Shown here: positions 46,470-55,837 of the stretch, piece after piece
How positions within the stretch are numbered: position 1 is the stretch's first letter
How the letters are laid out: the number at the start of each line of letters is the position of its first letter
Origin: an archaeon
GTDB taxonomy: Archaea > Nanobdellota > Nanobdellia > Woesearchaeales > ARS49
Assembly (NCBI GenBank): GCA_020051845.1
Contig: JAGVQG010000057.1
Span: 1 to 57,742, forward strand
DNA length: 57,742 nucleotides
Direction of reading: 5' to 3'
The notes under the pieces: generated by a model
What the model was told of the DNA's origin: nothing
Database searches by the model: none
Seen by the model: only the letters and a program-made list of their open reading frames with translations
Program-made: the position numbers and the translations under genes

Positions 46470-47288
46470 CTAGAACCTTGCCTGTCCGAAATTCCGCAGT
46501 TCGTGGATGAGCGGGTCCATTCCAGGCCGCTTCTTCGGGTTCTCGTGCAGGTTCAGCGTGACCGCTCCTTTCAATCCGCCGCGCACTTCGTCCTTGAGGA
46601 TCTCTTGGACTGAGTACGCGAGGGAATAAGCGTCTTCTGCCGGGCGCGATGTCAGTTGCAGTCGGTTTAGGCGCGCCCGCGTGCGTTCTGGTGATTCGTA
46701 GTCATCGGTGTAGAAGTTCGGGACTCTTTTGGTTCCTATCTCCTGTGCCGGTTCGAAATCGATGAGTTTGCCTTCGAGTCTTTCAGTGTCGCTGTTTTTC
46801 GCGACGATGATGTTGTGCGGCTTCACGTCGGTGTGGATCATGCCTGCATAGTGCAGGTCCTTGAGTCCTTGTGCCGCGTCTGCAAGGATGCTTGCGAGTA
46901 TTTGCGGTCCTAGTTCGCCTTTTGCCGCCGCATGGCTGAGGTCGCTGCCGTGGTATTCGGTCACGACACAAGGCAGCGGTCTGCCTTCGTACCATAATGG
47001 GATGTCGACCAGAGGCAGCACGTGTGTCGATGCTTGCTGCGCTTTTCTGTGCAGTTCTTGTTCTCGCTGTACAAGGTGCTTGCCTATATCGTCGAACGCG
47101 ACTTTGATGAAGATGTGCTTTTCTGTTTTCTCATTCCACCAGGTGGCTATGTAGTGCTTGTTGTGCCGGGTCTCGGTGTCCTTGTAACACCAGTAGAGAG
47201 GGATCTCGATGTTCTGCAGCCTGCCGATACGGCAGTGCTCGGTAGAAAGGTCTATCTCTTCGACGGGCGTGTTTGATTTCATCTTCAC
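46470..47288 (-). CDS. Eukaryotic-like Ser/Thr protein kinase
   Basis: 272 aa, cytoplasmic. Kinase landmarks: catalytic Lys K62 in HIFIKVAFD, Glu near 76-78, the catalytic loop MIHTDVKPHNI (152-160, with HTD replacing HRD, D154 and N159), DFE in place of DFG (177-179), and SPE in YESPERTRARL. The non-canonical HTD and DFE may alter activity but keep the catalytic Asp and metal Asp. It is a candidate writer for the phosphothreonine-binding FHA domains in the giant protein, though the giant protein is exported. A minus-strand TATA at 47315-47324 gives a leader of about 5 nt. Confidence 0.85.
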   Translation of the reverse strand: MKMKSNTPVEEIDLSTEHCRIGRLQNIEIPLYWCYKDTETRHNKHYIATWWNEKTEKHIFIKVAFDDIGKHLVQREQELHRKAQQASTHVLPLVDIPLWYEGRPLPCVVTEYHGSDLSHAAAKGELGPQILASILADAAQGLKDLHYAGMIHTDVKPHNIIVAKNSDTERLEGKLIDFEPAQEIGTKRVPNFYTDDYESPERTRARLNRLQLTSRPAEDAYSLAYSVQEILKDEVRGGLKGAVTLNLHENPKKRPGMDPLIHELRNFGQARF

Positions 47289-47471
47289 TCACTAGTGTTG
47301 CTACTCTAAAGTGACTATATAAAGCTTTCCGTTATTCGTATGTGTGCTTCTGAATCCTTTCCGCGCCGCTGGCCGTTTTATTAATTTATTGGAATTTTCA
47401 CGGTTTCACTAGGGGTCTTGCTTTGCCGCCCCCTGAAAAGCTTTATAAGTCCGGGCGTCTGGTGCCGTGTT

Positions 47472-48002
47472 ATGGAAAGAGGTAGCAAAGGATTTCTCGA
47501 GAAGTTGCTCGACCACGTCATATGGCGCGTCATCATAAGCGTTCTATACATAACTGGCCTTACTCTGCTTATCCCCTTCGTCTTCCTCTTTGTCTTCCCG
47601 CAGGAGTATGATATAGTGTCGCCGGCGACATCGCCTGTACTGATCTGGTCCGCGATGTTCATGATCCTTGTCAGCATCTTCGTGACAGTGATGTACAAGA
47701 AGTCTCTTGGAGCGGCGTTCAAGTCTTTGGGTCGCGTGACTTTCATCCCAGGATTCATCGGATTGATATTCTCGATTTTCGGGCGCGATGTCGTCCTGCT
47801 CTATCTCGCAGGGACGATCCCTGCTTTCCAGAAGGTGCAGTCATTGTTGACGCTCTATGTCGATGCTGCCGTTCCTCGCGTCAGGTACTTGACGCTTGGC
47901 TTCTTCGTTCTTGGAGTCGTGCTTTGGCTGATGGGCGACAAGCTCGAGACCGACGCGGCGATATCCAAGGCGCGTTACTCGTTCACGAAGTTCGGAAGAT
48001 GA
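47472..48002 (+). CDS. Four-helix membrane protein, unknown function
   Basis: 176 aa from the ATG at 47472. The TATA CTTTATAAG (47441-47449) is centred 26 nt upstream, which excludes the upstream in-frame ATG at 47418. Hydrophobic helices cover residues about 15-38, 45-65, 80-100 and 130-150. The loops are short and basic (YKKSLGAAFKSLGR), and the C-terminus (DKLETDAAISKARYSF) is charged. No family recognised. A T-run follows the stop. Confidence 0.7.
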   Translation: MERGSKGFLEKLLDHVIWRVIISVLYITGLTLLIPFVFLFVFPQEYDIVSPATSPVLIWSAMFMILVSIFVTVMYKKSLGAAFKSLGRVTFIPGFIGLIFSIFGRDVVLLYLAGTIPAFQKVQSLLTLYVDAAVPRVRYLTLGFFVLGVVLWLMGDKLETDAAISKARYSFTKFGR

Positions 48003-48005
48003 TAG

Positions 48006-48016
48006 TATTTTTTTAA
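48006..48016 (+). terminator. Short T-run terminator after the 47472 gene
   Basis: Seven T residues (48008-48014) lie immediately after the stop codon, an archaeal poly-T terminator, just before the convergent NOG1 gene ends. Confidence 0.5.
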
Positions 48017-48020
48017 ATGT

Positions 48021-49016
48021 CTAGAACAATCGCTTAAGCGCTTTCCTGACGTCTTCAATGCCTTCCTTGCTCTTGGCCGAGATCGCTATCGGTTTGAGGT
48101 CTGCCACAGCGTCTTTCTCCTCTTTCGTCGCTACGTCTGACTTGTTTATGATTATGATGAACGGTACTTTGAACTGTTTTCTTGTGTCGGTGAGCAGCCT
48201 GCGTTGCTCTTCCAATGGGAATCCTGATTGCAGCGTCGGGTCGATGATGAAGATGATCGCGTTGGCGACGTGCGTCATCGCTAACGCAGCCCTTACTTCG
48301 ACTGCGTTGCGCTTGTGCAATGGCCTGTCCAGGATTCCAGGCGTGTCGACGAATTGCACTTCGTTGTCGTCGATTTTGGAGTAGCCTAGCATCAGATGTT
48401 TTGTGGTGAACGGGTATGGTTTGATCTCGGGCTTCGCGCCGGTGATGGCGTGCAGTAAAGTGCTTTTTCCCACGTTCGGCACGCCGGCGATGACGACCGT
48501 GAATATCGATGTCTTCAATGTCGGCAGGTCCTTGAACGCCTTCCTGCATCTTTCTAGTTCTGCAAGATTCTTGTCTATCTGCTTCAAAGTGCTCGCGCAC
48601 CTTCCGTAGAACGCTCTTCGCATCGCGTTGATCTTGTCGAGTTCCTTGCATCGTTCTATCTGGTTGGCATAGGTCTGTGTGAGTGTGTCCACTCTCTCGG
48701 CAGCCCATTTGACTGCTCCTAGTGAATTCCTCAGCGTGTCCATGTCGACTACAGTGCTTATCAGCTCCTGATAGAATGGCGCGAGGTGGTTGAAGCTCGG
48801 AAAGTTGTCGTGTATCGCCATCAATTGCCTTCGTAGCGATTTGCCTGCTCCGAAGACCCTTTGTTTCTCCGCTCTTATGCTCTTGTCAAGCCGTCCGATG
48901 TCCTTCCTTCCGATGATGTCTTTATGGGCGAAATCCCTTCTTTCTCTTGCGGATCGGAAGGCAAGGTCCAGCATGATGCTGCTGTCGGCGATCTTGCTTA
49001 GCGTGACGAATGTCAT
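48021..49016 (-). CDS. NOG1-family ribosome-biogenesis GTPase
   Basis: 331 aa from the ATG at 49016. An N-terminal helical NOG1 domain (about 1-165) is followed by a GTPase domain with G1 GVPNVGKSTLL, switch/G2 PFTTKHLMLGY, G3 DTPGILD, G4 NKSD and G5 ISAKS. NOG1 proteins act in large-subunit maturation. The C-terminal eukaryotic extension is absent, as in other archaea. A TATA TATATAAAG (49039-49047) is centred 26 nt from 49016, so this ATG is used; the in-frame ATG at 49028 would lie upstream of the transcript start. Confidence 0.93.
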   Translation of the reverse strand: MTFVTLSKIADSSIMLDLAFRSARERRDFAHKDIIGRKDIGRLDKSIRAEKQRVFGAGKSLRRQLMAIHDNFPSFNHLAPFYQELISTVVDMDTLRNSLGAVKWAAERVDTLTQTYANQIERCKELDKINAMRRAFYGRCASTLKQIDKNLAELERCRKAFKDLPTLKTSIFTVVIAGVPNVGKSTLLHAITGAKPEIKPYPFTTKHLMLGYSKIDDNEVQFVDTPGILDRPLHKRNAVEVRAALAMTHVANAIIFIIDPTLQSGFPLEEQRRLLTDTRKQFKVPFIIIINKSDVATKEEKDAVADLKPIAISAKSKEGIEDVRKALKRLF

Positions 49017-49037
49017 GGTGCGATTCATTGAGCGGCA

Positions 49038-49103
49038 CTATATAAAGGAGAAGGGTGGAATGCCGTGTTGATATCTATTGAATGTCATGGTAATGTTTAT
49101 ATA
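49038..49103. promoter_or_regulatory. Divergent promoters of NOG1 and the tail-fibre operon
   Basis: The minus-strand TATA for NOG1 (49039-49047) and the plus-strand TTTATATA (49096-49103) for the gene at 49153 are back to back. The tail-fibre message has a leader of about 27 nt with AGAGGT (49141-49146) as Shine-Dalgarno. Confidence 0.6.
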
Positions 49104-49152
49104 TGAAGAGTGGTGATGTTCACACATAAAATTTCATCAAAGAGGTTGTGTC

Positions 49153-50781
49153 ATGAAAAGAAGTGTTGTGATATTGCTTGCTCTAATCATAGTTCCTTGC
49201 GCTTTCGCTGCAGTCGGTCATGATGCACCAGCGATAAGGCCAGGCACTTTCGCGACAGGCAATTACATCTTCCCGCAGAACATTAGCGTGACAGGAAACG
49301 TCGGCATAGGCACGTCGAGTCCTGCGTATAAGTTGTCGCTTTCAGGTCTTGGGACGTCTGATGGTATATTGTTCAATGGTTCGACAAAAGTTGCTTTAAC
49401 GACCACGACTGATTCTGGAACGGACAGTCTTTACTATAAAGGATTGACCAACGGGAGGCACACTGCATTATACATTCAACCGTATGCCTATAGTGGAGGC
49501 AGGGATGCGGCATTGGGATTGTATGACGGAGATACTGGTGGCGTTGAGGGTATGTACATATACAAGAAAGCGTCATCATACGGTGCGATCGATATGTCCG
49601 ACAGTCAGCACCTCATCTTACAATCTTCAGGCGGCAACGTCGGCATCGGGACGACTAGCCCTAACAGTGTTCTTGAAGTGAGAGAAACAAGCATAGGAAC
49701 AAAAAGATTGGCGCAACTCGGAGAAGGCATTGTCTTCACTTCAACAAATGATGGACAATCCTGGATGGGATCTAATCATTGGGGCTACAATGGAAGCTGG
49801 TCAAGAACTGCAGGTTCAACAGCCGCGATATGGGGAACCGAAAACGCCGGTGACTTCGCCGTATGGACTGCTGCCTCGGGCGATTCGCAAACAACTGCGC
49901 CATCAGACACAAATAAACGATTAGTGGTCAAAAACGGCGGTAACGTCGGCATCGGCACGACGAGTCCGGGATACAAGTTACACGTGTCAAATGCAGGGCC
50001 GGTAGAAGCAAGAATATCAGATTCACGAGCGACTAGCGGTGATGGTGCTAAGTTGTCGATAGTTTCAGGTTATGCTTGGCAGTTGATCGCAAACCCTACG
50101 GCGGGCACATCAAACAATTATGGTCTTGATATTTATGATGCTAGCAACGCAGCTACCAGGGTGTCAATCTCGAGTACGGGTAGAGTTGGCATCGGGATGA
50201 CTCCGGTGTATCATCTGGATGTCAATGGATTAATCAGGTCAAGTACTGGTTTTATCGGCCCTTATGGTAGTGGTGGTGCTGGCGCAGGACTTTACACAGC
50301 TGCAGGAAACATGATCCTCTATTTCGATAACAGCGGTAATTCGCACAGGTGGGATACTGATGCAGTCGTCAAGACATTCGTCATCAACCATCCTTTGGAC
50401 AGTTCGAAATATCTCGTGCACGGCACGTTGGAAGGTCCTGAAGGCGCGGTGTATTACAGAGGCACTGCGAAATTGGTCGACGGCAAAGTCGAGATCACAT
50501 TGCCATCATACTTCGAGGCTTTGACAAGGAAAGAAGGGCGTACAGTCCTCTTGTCTAACGTCGATGGCTTTGACAAGCTTGCGGTCAAGAAGACTGCCGG
50601 TCAGCAGATTGTCGACGGCAAGTTCATTGTTTATTCCGACAACGTCGGTTCTATCCAGGAATTCAACTGGGAAGTCAAGGCAGTTAGGGCGGATGTCGCT
50701 CAACTTGTCGTTGAACCGGACAAGAAGGACATCTCTGTCCACGGAGATGGACCATACACGTACGCGATACCAAACAAGTGA
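49153..50781 (+). CDS. Secreted tail-fibre-like protein 1
   Basis: 542 aa. Signal peptide 1-19 (LIIVPCAFA-A). The N-terminal block VGHDAPAIRPGTFATGNYIF is shared with the protein at 56480. Four NVGIGT-type motifs, the repeated N-[VY]-GIGTTSP-x-L-x-V signature of phage tail-fibre and long-fibre domains, are spread over residues 50-390. Near 410-460 a segment FVINHPLDSSKYLVHGTLEG, then GAVYYRG, recalls the conserved C-terminal domain of tail fibres and related secreted proteins. No S74 domain, unlike its neighbour. Probably a trimeric surface adhesin. Confidence 0.8.
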   Translation: MKRSVVILLALIIVPCAFAAVGHDAPAIRPGTFATGNYIFPQNISVTGNVGIGTSSPAYKLSLSGLGTSDGILFNGSTKVALTTTTDSGTDSLYYKGLTNGRHTALYIQPYAYSGGRDAALGLYDGDTGGVEGMYIYKKASSYGAIDMSDSQHLILQSSGGNVGIGTTSPNSVLEVRETSIGTKRLAQLGEGIVFTSTNDGQSWMGSNHWGYNGSWSRTAGSTAAIWGTENAGDFAVWTAASGDSQTTAPSDTNKRLVVKNGGNVGIGTTSPGYKLHVSNAGPVEARISDSRATSGDGAKLSIVSGYAWQLIANPTAGTSNNYGLDIYDASNAATRVSISSTGRVGIGMTPVYHLDVNGLIRSSTGFIGPYGSGGAGAGLYTAAGNMILYFDNSGNSHRWDTDAVVKTFVINHPLDSSKYLVHGTLEGPEGAVYYRGTAKLVDGKVEITLPSYFEALTRKEGRTVLLSNVDGFDKLAVKKTAGQQIVDGKFIVYSDNVGSIQEFNWEVKAVRADVAQLVVEPDKKDISVHGDGPYTYAIPNK

Positions 50782-50796
50782 TGTGAGACTACTACA

Positions 50797-52326
50797 ATGA
50801 AATTATCCACGATATTATTGGCGGCCGTCCTGGCCACGACAGTAACGCTAGCTGCAGTCAGTCACACTGCGACCCAGATAACTCCTGGTCAGTTCGCGAA
50901 CGGGAGTTATTCTTTCCAGCAGAATGTGGGCATCGGGACGTCTACGCCTGGTGCGCGTCTTGGTGTTTTGGGCGCGAAGACATCTGATGCGAGTATGTCG
51001 TATGAGATGACTGTTTGGGATAGCACTGCGTATAATTCGAATCCTGTCGCAGGCATCTTGTTCTTGACGAAGGTGGATAGCGTACCTAATTATGCGGGCA
51101 TGGGTGGTATTTCCGTTGGGAAGTCCAGTACTGGTGCTGATACGGCATCATACTTGGCATTACACACTCGCGCCGCGGGCGGTAATGTCGCTGAGCGTCT
51201 TAGGGTGGACTCGAGCGGCAACGTCGGTATCGGCGCAACGACTCTTGGAGGGAGGTTGGTTGTCAACAATTCTGCCGCAAGTCAGGTCGGGATTGTGATC
51301 AATCGCAACAGCAATTCGAACGGTTATGCCAACATCCGATTCGACACTGGTGGGGATTCCAAGTTTTATGTCGGATTGGACAAAGACTTGACGCCCAATT
51401 CGGACAAGCTTTCATTTTATGAAGTTGCATCCGGCTTGACGATAATGACGATTGTCGACGGCAAGGTCGGCATCGGCACCGTGAGTCCTGGAAATAAGAT
51501 GTCTTTCGGTGCAGGAATAGCCTCGAATCTTTCGATGAAGGACCAGGGTAGTTTCAATTTCTACATTGATCCTTCTGTTCCATATCAGAGGGACTTTGAC
51601 ATGATTGCGCAAGGCGATACTGATTTGAACAATTATGGTGGTGCGCAGATCAGGTTCTTCACGACGCCAGGAGATTATCCTAATGTGGCGGCGATACAAA
51701 GGATGGTCATTGACAGGAACGGCTACGTCGGCATCGGGACGACGAGTCCTAATGCCCCACTTGAAGTCAAAGGTTCAGACCACATTCTTAGGTTGACGGG
51801 TGGTTCTACAGGCGCTTCGAATGTTGCATACATGACATTTTATGACAGCGGCGGAACGCGCAAAGGTTACATTGGCGATGCTTCCGCGGGTGATTCAAAT
51901 ATGTATCTGATTGCTGACGCGGGCGCGATAGTCATCGGCAATCTGAATTTGGGCTACGTGTGCTCTAGTTCTGCAGGCGTTTTGTCATATGGTTCATCGT
52001 GCACTACATCCTCGATCAGATACAAGAAGAACATCAGGAACCTCGAACTTGATTCAAGCAAAGTATTCCAGCTCAAGCCAGTGTCATTCGATTGGAAAGA
52101 GACCAACAAGACTGACTTTGGCTTGATTGCTGAAGATGTCGAGAGAATATATCCACAACTAATCTCTTATAACAAGGATGGCCAGCCCGAAGCGATGAGG
52201 TATGATGTCATGTCTGTCTTGTTGCTAGAACAGATGAGACTGCTCAAGTCCCAGAACGACGCTCTAACAACAGAGAACGTTCAGATCAAGCAGCGTCTTG
52301 ACGCTCTTGAGGCTAAGGTCAAGTAA
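50797..52326 (+). CDS. Secreted tail-fibre-like protein 2 with S74 intramolecular chaperone
   Basis: 509 aa. Signal peptide 1-19. Four VGIG motifs (NVGIGTSTP, NVGIGATTL, KVGIGTVSP, YVGIGTTSP) in a beta-rich body. The C-terminal 110 residues match the peptidase S74 intramolecular chaperone: TTSSIRYKKNIRNLE with the likely Ser-Lys catalytic pair near residues 405-412, then PVSFDWKETNKTDFGLIAE and DVMSVLLLEQMRLLKSQ with a terminal coiled coil. In phages this domain trimerises the fibre and cuts itself off. It starts 15 nt after its neighbour's stop, so the two share an operon. A T-rich terminator follows. Confidence 0.88.
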   Translation: MKLSTILLAAVLATTVTLAAVSHTATQITPGQFANGSYSFQQNVGIGTSTPGARLGVLGAKTSDASMSYEMTVWDSTAYNSNPVAGILFLTKVDSVPNYAGMGGISVGKSSTGADTASYLALHTRAAGGNVAERLRVDSSGNVGIGATTLGGRLVVNNSAASQVGIVINRNSNSNGYANIRFDTGGDSKFYVGLDKDLTPNSDKLSFYEVASGLTIMTIVDGKVGIGTVSPGNKMSFGAGIASNLSMKDQGSFNFYIDPSVPYQRDFDMIAQGDTDLNNYGGAQIRFFTTPGDYPNVAAIQRMVIDRNGYVGIGTTSPNAPLEVKGSDHILRLTGGSTGASNVAYMTFYDSGGTRKGYIGDASAGDSNMYLIADAGAIVIGNLNLGYVCSSSAGVLSYGSSCTTSSIRYKKNIRNLELDSSKVFQLKPVSFDWKETNKTDFGLIAEDVERIYPQLISYNKDGQPEAMRYDVMSVLLLEQMRLLKSQNDALTTENVQIKQRLDALEAKVK

Positions 52327-52329
52327 TTT

Positions 52330-52440
52330 CGGTTTTTGATTGTTTTGTTTTTTTGTTTAATTTTCATTTTCTCATTTCTCAACTTGTTTTCTATCGTTTT
52401 CTCTTGTTGATTTCTCGTTTTCATTTTCTTCCCTGTTCTT
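52330..52440 (+). terminator. Long T-rich terminator region
   Basis: Repeated T runs (TTTTTG, TTTTGTTTTTTTG, ATTTTC, CGTTTTC) follow the S74 gene. The 221-nt gap to 52548 holds this and a TATA box, AACCTTTTATAGG (52511-52524), for the next gene. No other gene seen. Confidence 0.55.
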
Positions 52441-52547
52441 CTTCCAGATTTTTCCCGTTATTCCTCCGTCTGATGCCTAGCTATTTTCCCGTCCTATCCC
52501 CATCCCCATAAACCTTTTATAGGAGTCCCTACTCGCGGGAAGTTAAC

Positions 52548-53729
52548 ATGAGTCGTTTTTCCTATAGCCTTGATGTGGGCGAGGAACTCGCGCGTGAAAA
52601 AGAGGTCAAGCGCAAGATTGCCGCCAAGGGAGAAGAAGAGGAGACTGTCCGTCTAGACCCCAAGTTCGAGCAGGAGATACTCCAGCTCGCCGAGGAGAAG
52701 CAAGTCACCTACGAAGAGGATGATTCTATCGTTATCACTCCTAAGATCAAGCCTGCCAAGGAGGCTCCAAAGCCCACTAAGGTCATGAAGTCCAAGCCTG
52801 AGGCAAGGCCTGAAGCTAAGACGTCTAAGCCTGAAGCCAAGGAGTCGAAACCTGAGCTGAAGGAAGTCAAGAAGAAGGAAGTTAAGCCTAAGAAGGAAGA
52901 GAAGAAGGCTGAACCAGTGCCTTTGAAGGTTGCTCCGAAATCGTTCAAGATCGAGGCAACGCCAATGACTCCCACTCCTGATCCTGCTCCGTTGCATACA
53001 GAGCCTAGGACTCCTGGCGATGGCAGCGGAAGATTGGTTCTTGCGTTGCTGCTCATATCGGTCATAGCGATAATCCTTATCTATAGCGGCCTGGCGTCCC
53101 AGGACGTCTCGCAGAAGCCGGCTGTTCCTTGTTCGGTGCAGTTCGCCGATAACAACAACCTGACGCTGGTCTCACTTTCCAACCTGACTGGTCCACAGCA
53201 GTACTGGTTCAAGAAAGCGCTCCTCGCGGACAACGAGGCAGAGGCTTCGGCGATCATGCGCATGGTGCTTTGCACTGATGATTCGTTGGTTCTTTCTGAA
53301 GACAGCAACCCGATGAATTTCAGCTATTGCGACTATGGAAGCAATGTTATCTCGATCTCAGAATCCGACATGCAGTCCCTTGTCGGTCTTTCGAACTCTT
53401 CCAAGTGTGACTCTTTGGACGATGTCATAATCTGCGACAACGATTATTCTGTCGAGGGCATCATGGCCTACAAGGATGATGAGCGTCCTCAATATTTCAT
53501 CGCAAAGGCCGGCGGAAAGTACACGGTCATAGAGTCCACGGGTTTGCCTATCGCGCTTGCGGTGATGTCCGACAAGAGCGACAAATTCGTCGCCTACACC
53601 CTGCCTGTCGAGAGCCGCAACAAGATGGCGATGAAGCTCTTCGTGGGTGATGACTTCTCGAATTTCAAGCGCGTCTACCTCGACCACAAGTCAGGCAACG
53701 ACAGGGTCGTCGTCTACAAGTTGATCTGA
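52548..53729 (+). CDS. Single-pass membrane protein with KPE-rich cytoplasmic domain
   Basis: 393 aa. Residues 1-70 are charged helices. About 70-125 is a KPEAK/KPE-rich low-complexity segment. About 160-183 is one transmembrane helix (RLVLALLLISVIAIILIYSG). The C-terminal 205 residues are extracellular, Cys-containing (PCSV, LCTD, YCDY, KCDS, ICDN) with many Ser/Asp. The TATA at 52515-52522 is close to 26 nt from the ATG, so nearly leaderless. Function unknown; the charged repeats suggest membrane-tethered scaffolding. Confidence 0.75.
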   Translation: MSRFSYSLDVGEELAREKEVKRKIAAKGEEEETVRLDPKFEQEILQLAEEKQVTYEEDDSIVITPKIKPAKEAPKPTKVMKSKPEARPEAKTSKPEAKESKPELKEVKKKEVKPKKEEKKAEPVPLKVAPKSFKIEATPMTPTPDPAPLHTEPRTPGDGSGRLVLALLLISVIAIILIYSGLASQDVSQKPAVPCSVQFADNNNLTLVSLSNLTGPQQYWFKKALLADNEAEASAIMRMVLCTDDSLVLSEDSNPMNFSYCDYGSNVISISESDMQSLVGLSNSSKCDSLDDVIICDNDYSVEGIMAYKDDERPQYFIAKAGGKYTVIESTGLPIALAVMSDKSDKFVAYTLPVESRNKMAMKLFVGDDFSNFKRVYLDHKSGNDRVVVYKLI

Positions 53730-53748
53730 ATCAGAATTATCTCTCTTT

Positions 53749-54363
53749 TCAGAATTTTGGTCTTAGAAGATAGTTCAGGAATGTTTTCTTCCCTGCCTGT
53801 GTGGGTTCGAAATGTTCGATCGTGAAATCTCGTTCTAATTGCGGACGCAGTTCTTCGTCTGTGTACAAAGAGAACCATCGTCTGGTGTCGGGATATCTAG
53901 GATCGTCGCCGACCCATCCTTCTGTCGTGCCTTCTTTCATTCCGAGGAACAATGTGCCTTTTGGCGTCAAAAGGTCGTGCATCGCTTGCAACGGTTGGTA
54001 GAACCGGGTCTTTGGCAGGTGCAAAAGCGAGGTCCATGAAAGTATGCCGTCGAAAGAGTGCGGCAGGAATCCGTTCAAACCCTCCAGATCCATCTGTTCC
54101 GCTCTGAGCCCGCGTTTGCGGCACATCTCGACCATCTTCGCCGAAAGGTCGATGCACAGCACATCCAGACCGCGCTCCGCAAGGTACGCCGCTTTGTGCC
54201 CTGGTCCTGCACCGACATCGAGCACCTGTCCTTGAGGCGGTAGGTTGGCGATGAATCTGTCCATCACTTCACGCACTTTGAGCTTGCTCCAGTCCTCGAA
54301 TTTCTTGTCATATGCTTCAGGGAAAGTGTCGTAGCTCTTGATGGTCTCGGTCTTGTAACTCAT
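53749..54363 (-). CDS. Class I SAM-dependent methyltransferase
   Basis: 204 aa from the ATG at 54363 (MSYKTETIKSYDTF). Motif I is VLDVGAGPGHKAAYLAERG, motif II VLCIDLSAKMVEMC, then FDGILSWTSLLHLPKTRF and a C-terminal strand pair. It fits the Methyltransf_11/25 group. Substrate unknown. A TATA-like TTTTATTG (54387-54394) is 26 nt before the ATG, favouring 54363 over the in-frame ATG at 54378. Confidence 0.88.
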   Translation of the reverse strand: MSYKTETIKSYDTFPEAYDKKFEDWSKLKVREVMDRFIANLPPQGQVLDVGAGPGHKAAYLAERGLDVLCIDLSAKMVEMCRKRGLRAEQMDLEGLNGFLPHSFDGILSWTSLLHLPKTRFYQPLQAMHDLLTPKGTLFLGMKEGTTEGWVGDDPRYPDTRRWFSLYTDEELRPQLERDFTIEHFEPTQAGKKTFLNYLLRPKF

Positions 54364-54439
54364 TCTTTCTGTCAGCAAATGAAAGCAATAAAAGACTTGT
54401 GGACCAGTCAGGCATCGTCGGATATTGCCGCTTTCTAGT

Positions 54440-55453
54440 CTATCCTATCGCCACCCTGTTCGTCTCCGACGCTGCCTGGTCGCGCGCTTGTTTGCGTTCT
54501 ACTTCGCGTTGCTGTTGCGTCTGGCACGCTTTTGAATAGGCGGCTTCGAGCTCGCTGTCAGGCATCGTGGTGAATCGAGCGGCGTCGTGCTCGAGCCTGC
54601 TGTATTCCCTGTTGAGTTCGTTGACGCGTTTCAGGGCGAAGTCGCACTCGTCTATCTTCTGCTTCAGCAGTATGACGTGGCTGCTGCTTATGCCTCGCTC
54701 CCATTCTGACAACACCTGGTCCAGATGCGTGCCTTTCTGCCTGAGTATCGCGCACATGTCGGCGACGCGCTGGTACCTGTCCTCCATCGATGAGTACATG
54801 ACGGTGAAGACTTTCGCCGTCCTGTTGTGCTCTTTCATCGATATCTCGAAGTCGTCAAGGGCGGTGTGGGCTTCGTCGAGGTCGGTCTTGTATTCGTTGA
54901 TGAGCTTTCCGCATATCACGCGGCTGGTGTGATCTTTCACTTCAGGTATGTGCAATCTCATCCCATGGATGCTGCTGTTGAGTTCTGTCACCAGATCCTC
55001 GAGATCCATCGCTTTGGACCTGTCCTCTATCGCGGCCTGTCCGTGTCCTGCGCGTTGTGTGGAGTACTCGCCCAGCTTGTTCCTGCAGTAGGCTTGCATC
55101 TCCGTCGCTTGCTGCAGGCGTCCACCGAACTCTGCCCTGTATGACTTTATCCTGTCTGTGAGTATCCTGCACTCCACATGGTTCTGCGTGCTTTGCCCTG
55201 CGCCTTTGTACTTGCCGAACTTGCCGGGAAGTCCGGATAGTTGTTCCAGTTTAGACGCCCACCATATCTTGAGGTGGTCCTGCGTCGTGTATGCCGTCTT
55301 TATGTCCTGGCCGCTTGACACGGCTGAGTAGATGCTTCCGCGGTAGCGTTGCGCAAGGTCGTTCGAGTTCACGGGCGCGTGTATTATCGCCGTGTTCCTT
55401 TCTTTCGCCTCGTGTATGAAGGCGTAGGCAGGATGTTGTGGTTTTTCATCCAT
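54440..55453 (-). CDS. Coiled-coil protein, unknown function
   Basis: 337 aa from the ATG at 55453, with GAGGTGAG just upstream on the minus strand. The N-terminal 80 residues look globular (AYAFIHEAKERNTAII, AVSSGQDIKTAYTTQDH). The rest is mostly coiled coil with Gln/Glu/Arg heptads. No signal peptide. It follows the small membrane protein by 5 nt, so the two are an operon. The upstream in-frame extension to 55747 overlaps that gene in another frame and is not used. No known family. Confidence 0.65.
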   Translation of the reverse strand: MDEKPQHPAYAFIHEAKERNTAIIHAPVNSNDLAQRYRGSIYSAVSSGQDIKTAYTTQDHLKIWWASKLEQLSGLPGKFGKYKGAGQSTQNHVECRILTDRIKSYRAEFGGRLQQATEMQAYCRNKLGEYSTQRAGHGQAAIEDRSKAMDLEDLVTELNSSIHGMRLHIPEVKDHTSRVICGKLINEYKTDLDEAHTALDDFEISMKEHNRTAKVFTVMYSSMEDRYQRVADMCAILRQKGTHLDQVLSEWERGISSSHVILLKQKIDECDFALKRVNELNREYSRLEHDAARFTTMPDSELEAAYSKACQTQQQREVERKQARDQAASETNRVAIG

Positions 55454-55458
55454 TTTTC

Positions 55459-55752
55459 TCACCTCGGTTGGTAGTGCTTGTGGAAGTTCTTGAGCATCGT
55501 CTGCTCCACGAATGAAGGGTTGTCCTTCATCTCTTTGAACATCCCGTCCACGCGGTAGTCTATGTCGCCTAGCTGGAAGTTCTTGTCCAGCGGCTGCGTG
55601 ACGCTGTTCTTCTTGTCCACCACTACATACTGGCCGCCTTGTTGTTGTATCTCGTAGGGCAGGCGTTCGAATTCCGAGCGCCCCCACTTGTAGCCGCCGT
55701 ACATCGTTCCTGTGAGCACGGCGATTCCGCACAATCCTCTTAGCCATCCCAT
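55459..55752 (-). CDS. Small membrane-anchored protein
   Basis: 97 aa from the ATG at 55752 (MGWLRGLCGIAVLTG). The minus strand has a perfect Shine-Dalgarno GGAGGTG 6 nt upstream, so this ATG is preferred over the one at 55767. One N-terminal hydrophobic segment (residues 3-20) is followed by a charged domain (QYVVVDKKNSVTQPL, DKNFQLGDIDYRVDGM). It sits between the Lrp-like gene and the coiled-coil gene. Function unknown. Confidence 0.6.
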   Translation of the reverse strand: MGWLRGLCGIAVLTGTMYGGYKWGRSEFERLPYEIQQQGGQYVVVDKKNSVTQPLDKNFQLGDIDYRVDGMFKEMKDNPSFVEQTMLKNFHKHYQPR

Positions 55753-55837
55753 ATCGAACACCTCCATGTTCTTGTGTTTGATAGGATGGTTTCTTTAATG
55801 GGAATATCGACGAGAAGACCGGATGTCTGACTGGTCC

